Assembly (NCBI RefSeq): GCF_000004825.1
Contig: NW_008805074.1
Coordinates: 372,001 to 436,000, forward strand
Direction of reading: 5' to 3'
Source: Heterostelium album PN500
Lineage: Eukaryota; Evosea; Eumycetozoa; Acytosteliales; Acytosteliaceae
DNA: 64,000 nt
Shown: piece by piece, positions 60,201 to 64,000 of the stretch
Layout: each line of letters begins with the position of its first letter
Numbering within the stretch: the stretch's first letter is position 1
The notes under the pieces: model-generated
What the model was told of the DNA's origin: nothing
Databases searched by the model: none
What the model saw: the letters and a program-made list of their open reading frames with translations, nothing else
Translations under genes and position numbers: made by a program

Positions 60201-62341
60201 ATCACCTATTTCAATGTCATTATTAATTGATGATAATAATAGTAATAATCAAAATAATAATCAACAACAACAACAACAAAAACAAGTATTTAAAAAATAT
60301 ACACCAGAACTTTTAAGTGATGATCCAAGAGGATTGGTTGCTAAACTCAATATTACAGAATGTGGATGGTATTATATCGTTATAAAGTTACATGGTACTG
60401 TCATTACCAACTGTCCATTCACGGTGATCGCTGTCAAGGAATCAGACTGTTCGTTCCTCTCTAGTAAATATCGTGATGGTTATGCAACATTCGATTGCCA
60501 AATCAAAAAGAATAAGAAGTTAACCAATGTAACTTTATCAATTATGCCAAATGTATGTTGTTTATTAATATTCAATCGCTTTAATAATTAATATATACTA
60601 ATTTACTATTATCAACTACTAAAGAGGATATATATACAAGAGAATTATTATGTTATGAATATTACATTATATGAATTCATTATTAATCCTACTGTACAAG
60701 TAAATATTAACATAATCATTAATAATATTATATTAAAATAATCTAAATACTTACTGTCTAAATCTACTCTATTATTACATATATATAGGTTACATTATTA
60801 AAAGATAATGAATTATTAATTAAAGATAACAAAGATAAAGTATATCTAAAGAATTTCAGTAATAGTTTCTTAATACTTTTAACAATCTACTATTTCTTTG
60901 GTGATCAAACTGGTATGTAAAAGTAAATCTAATATATAGATAATTATTTATATACTCTAGATATAGATATTAACAAATGTTGTTTTTAATCATAGAACCA
61001 ACATTCGAATCAAAAGTTAAATGGTTTAAATCGAGATTAGGTAGAATTCAAAATGGAAAGGTTTCACCTTTGAAGCTGAATATCACCTCTAGAGAGAGAA
61101 TCTTGGATGAATCACTCAGCATTCTAAGATCGATAGACCCGAAAGAGTTGATAGTATCGCGAATGATAGTAAAGTTTATGAATGAGGAAGGCGTTGACAT
61201 TGGCGGTATCTCAAAGGAGTGGTTTGCCAAGCTCTCTGAGGAAGTCGGTAATCGGACACTGAGTGGTTATCGATTGTTCGAGTGTTACCCCCACAACCAC
61301 TACTACCACGTCTCGCCATTCTCCAACCTCATACCAGAGTATCGCGTGATATTCCGCACACTTGGTCGTCTCGTTGCCAAGTCGATCTACGAATCGATAA
61401 TCAAAGCCGATCGTCATCTTTCAATACGATTCACACCGGCATTCTACAAGCTGCTACTGAACGAGCCAATCACCATTCAAGATCTCGAACTAATCGATCC
61501 TCAACTCTACAAGAACCAAATCATGTTCATCAAAAACACACCAATAGAACAAGTCAATGAGATATTAGGTGAACCTCTTTATTTCATTAGAAAGATAATG
61601 ATAATATCTGATAATAGTAATAATAACAAAGAGGATGATAATAGCAATGTTAATTCTTATCATCAACAACAACATCAACAACAACAACAAGAACGTGTTA
61701 TCAATTTAAAACCATTTGGTAACTTGATAAGAGTGACCGATGAGAACAAAGATGAATACCTAGATCTCTTGGTGAACAACATGCTCTATGGTTCTGTAAA
61801 GACGCAAATCGATGAATTCAGAGAGGGATTCTTCCAACTGATACCACTGAATCTTATCTCAATCTTTAATTGGAAAGAGTTGGATGTCTTGGTATGTGGT
61901 AAAACCCAAGTAAACATCGATGATTTGAAGATACATTCAAATGTAACCGGATTTGTTGTATGTATAGATAATAGTAATAATATATTAATTGCTATTAATA
62001 TAACCAACCAACTAATTTTATTATTATAATTATAATTATTATAGTCACAAGATATCATAGATAACTTTTGGAATATATTATCAGATTTCAATGAAAGAGA
62101 CAAAAAACAACTCTTAAAATTTGTCACTGGATCGTCGTCGGTCCCACTCGGTGGATTCTACCAACTGTATCCACATTTCACAATTAACATCACACCAAAC
62201 ACCAGCAATTCCAGACTACCCGTTTCACATACCTGTTTCAATCGTATCGATATCCCCAGAGGCTGTACCTCCTATCATACACTTAAACAGAATTTACTTT
62301 TAGCCATCAATGAAGCATCTGAAGGTTTTAGTTTAGTTTAA
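57300..62341 (+). CDS. AREL1-like HECT E3 ubiquitin ligase with filamin repeats
   Basis: Eight exons (57300-57381, 58679-59086, 59179-59562, 59642-60552, 60625-60699, 60789-60912, 60996-61957, 62045-62341), all phases consistent, give about 1080 residues. The N-terminus has two hydrophobic helices. A filamin-type Ig repeat lies at about 185-290 (ending GHYFINVFVNHVAIQGSPYK), and further filamin-like segments run to about 590 (GWYYIVIKLHGTVITNCPF). The HECT domain occupies about 680-1080 (VKFMNEEGVDIGGISKEWFA, FRTLGRLVAKSIYES). The catalytic Cys is about residue 1046 in LPVSHTCFNRIDIP. This order, TM then filamin then HECT, matches animal AREL1. Substrates are unknown. The first exon is joined by a 1.3-kb intron on the evidence of phase and hydrophobic continuity; if wrong, the start could be ATG 58711. 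Confidence 0.88.
57382..58678 (+). other. Large first intron of the AREL1-like gene
   Basis: About 1.3 kb, GTAAGT to ATATAG, against 70-130 bases for most introns here. It is AT-rich with a small GC-richer patch at about 58320-58500. That patch carries a short frame behind a TTCTTTAG acceptor-like site and might be an alternative exon. Another gene inside is not supported. Confidence 0.45.
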
Positions 62342-63034
62342 AATACACAACACAATACAATAATATTAAAACATCAAAATTCAAACAATTTCACATAAAT
62401 TTAAAATCTATCGATTAATATTATATACATAAATAAAAATAATATAGATATAAAATATAATATATTATTTTAGAATTGTAAAATATAATTTGTCTTAAAA
62501 AAAAAAGGTTATGCCCTAACCAAATTAATTAATAAATTTAGAAATAATTTTTATAAAATCAACTTAAAAACAACGAAACACAGTGATCCCAAAAAAAACT
62601 TTGAATTATTTTATATTAAAATTCAAGGTCAATAAAGATTTTTTTTTCAATCAATTCATACCTCCTTTTTTTCTTTTTTTTTTGAATCATCATCATCGCT
62701 TCCTATTATATTCCTTTTTATCGTTTGTGTTCCATCATACGATTAATTATCGATGTAATTATTCCATATACAACACATACCAACAAACACACTCATCTCA
62801 TTCTCTCTTCTATGTTTATTATTATTATTTTGTTATAACAAAAAACACACCACACCACACCACGTTTATATTTTATATTCTTAATATATTATTTATCAAT
62901 CATTAAAAAAAATTTAACAAATAGTACTTTAAAGTCATAAAGTCAAGAGAGTTAGTTTGTTAGAAGTTTTATATTGTTGTTTGAAAAGAAAAGAAAGAAA
63001 TTGAAGTAGAAATAGGAATAGAAATAGGTAGAAG
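62342..63034. other. Intergenic region between tandem plus-strand genes
   Basis: 3' flank of the AREL1-like gene and promoter/leader of the NAD kinase gene. It contains a CACCACACCACACCAC-type run near 62850-62866 and poly-T near 62640-62690. No gene seen. Confidence 0.55.
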
Positions 63035-64000
63035 ATGACAGGTGATATTTTCAATACGATATCTCTTATACTCTCAACACTGAGTATAATCATTCTCTTT
63101 AGGAATTGGCAAAAGTCTACGAACAGCAACAACAATAACCAACAATCACATGATCACAACAACCAAAATAAACTGCAACTAGATCAACTGAATCAACAAC
63201 TTAAAAAACAAAATATACCAATTAAACAAACAAATGATAATGATAATGATTTAACATCTTTATCATCACCTGAATCACCTCAACCATTAAAACAACAACA
63301 ACAACAACAACAACATTGTAACTGTTGTAGTAAGAAAGAGCAACAACAACAATTTAATACAAGTTTCATTCCAAGTGATATCTCATTATATAGTGGTAAT
63401 TTCAATTTCGGTGGTATAACGGATTCACCACAGAACCAACGCGTCTCACAACTGCAGAGTGACGATGTTTCATCGACGAAATCATCACCTACACTATCGG
63501 GATACTCAAGTTCCGACGAGGATTGCAACTCACCACAACTCGCCAAAGCATTCCTCTCACCACTCAACTTTACCACCGGTCCAAAATACTTTAATAACAA
63601 CAAGAAGAACCAGTCCTACTACGTCAGTACCTATTACTCTAGTTGCGAGATACCCGACTATGAATCATCATCGATGAACGATCTCGATGAAGAAGACGAA
63701 ACACTCTCATCAGACTCTAGAAAATCATTAAAGAAAAAGAAATCATGTATATTACCTCAAATTGTAAAGTATCTCCACATTAAAAAAACCTTAAAATAGT
63801 TTATATATGAATATTAACATTTTGTTTGTTTGTTTGTTTGTAGTTACAATTAAAATGGAAGAATCCAGCAAAAAAAGTATTGGTTATTCACAAGAATTGT
63901 GATGGCGAAGTGTTGGAAGCTGCCAAGACGTTGGTGAAATACTTGGTATCGAAGGATGTCACCACATTTTTGGAATCAGAGAATATCAATGAAATACCAA
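63035..64000 (+). CDS. NAD kinase, membrane-anchored form (3' end beyond window)
   Basis: Two exons in view (63035-63763 and 63844 to the window edge); 295 residues readable. Residues about 5-24 form one hydrophobic helix (IFNTISLILSTLSIIILF) near the N-terminus. Asn/Gln-rich stretches, a CNCC cluster and Ser/Asp-rich segments follow. Exon 2 starts the catalytic domain: LKWKNPAKKVLVIHKNCDGE followed by VLEAAKTLVKYLVSKDV, as in eukaryotic NAD kinases just before the first Rossmann strand and the GGDG motif, which lies beyond the window. It phosphorylates NAD to NADP using ATP. Only the donor ATT|GTAAAG keeps the frame open into exon 2. The N-terminal anchor is unusual for the family. Confidence 0.8.

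Noticed and set aside
1-64000. tRNA, rRNA and CRISPR features
   Set aside because: No GGTTCRANNCC-type B boxes with matching arms, no rRNA-like stretch, and no regularly spaced direct repeats were found by eye on either strand.

Overview
The window looks like nuclear DNA of a dictyostelid social amoeba. Non-coding DNA is extremely AT-rich. Coding regions carry long Asn, Gln, Thr, Ser and His runs. Introns are short, AT-rich and GT-AG. Several families are typical of the group: a Crl-type receptor, a TKL-type kinase and an ADF-H/coactosin protein. The higher GC and many C/G-ending codons inside conserved domains fit a dictyostelid less AT-extreme than Dictyostelium discoideum, such as a Polysphondylium/Heterostelium- or Cavenderia-type species. 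That species call is inference.

Layout from left to right: a TKL-like kinase with an N-terminal Ig-like domain (minus); DNA polymerase epsilon subunit 2 (minus); a secreted protein of the bacterial Yx(FWY)xxD repeat family (plus) with a decayed partial copy behind it; a SAP/zinc-finger/hAT-derived gene (plus); an aromatic-acid-exporter/FUSC-type membrane protein (minus); a phospholipase D (plus); NDUFB3 (minus); an Alba-domain protein (plus); COQ2 (minus); a small micro-exon gene (minus); a BROX-like BRO1 protein (plus); a HugZ/PNPOx-like split-barrel protein (plus); a protein with a plant-like NPQPKK domain (minus); a cyclophilin (minus); a FANCM helicase (minus); two GOLGA7/ERF4-like membrane proteins flanking a CBS-domain protein (all minus); a Crl-type GPCR (minus); a coactosin-like protein (plus); NDUFA5 (minus); an AREL1-like filamin/HECT ubiquitin ligase (plus); and an NAD kinase cut by the window end (plus).

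Most genes are unrelated housekeeping or signalling genes with no operon logic. Loose themes are mitochondrial respiration (NDUFB3, NDUFA5, COQ2 and perhaps the 73-residue protein), genome maintenance (POLE2, FANCM) and membrane lipid or protein modification (PLD, the GOLGA7-like pair, BROX). Exon joins below were deduced by hand from splice signals, reading-frame phase and domain continuity.

The least ordinary items are the bacterial-like secreted repeat gene with its fossil copy, the SAP/zinc-finger/hAT gene, the AREL1-like ligase with a 1.3-kb first intron, the two membrane-spanning GOLGA7-like paralogues, and several structured non-coding elements. The best of the last group is a 61-nt long hairpin at 4500-4560. 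No tRNA, rRNA, CRISPR array, retroelement or intact transposon was recognised. No single new multi-gene system is evident.
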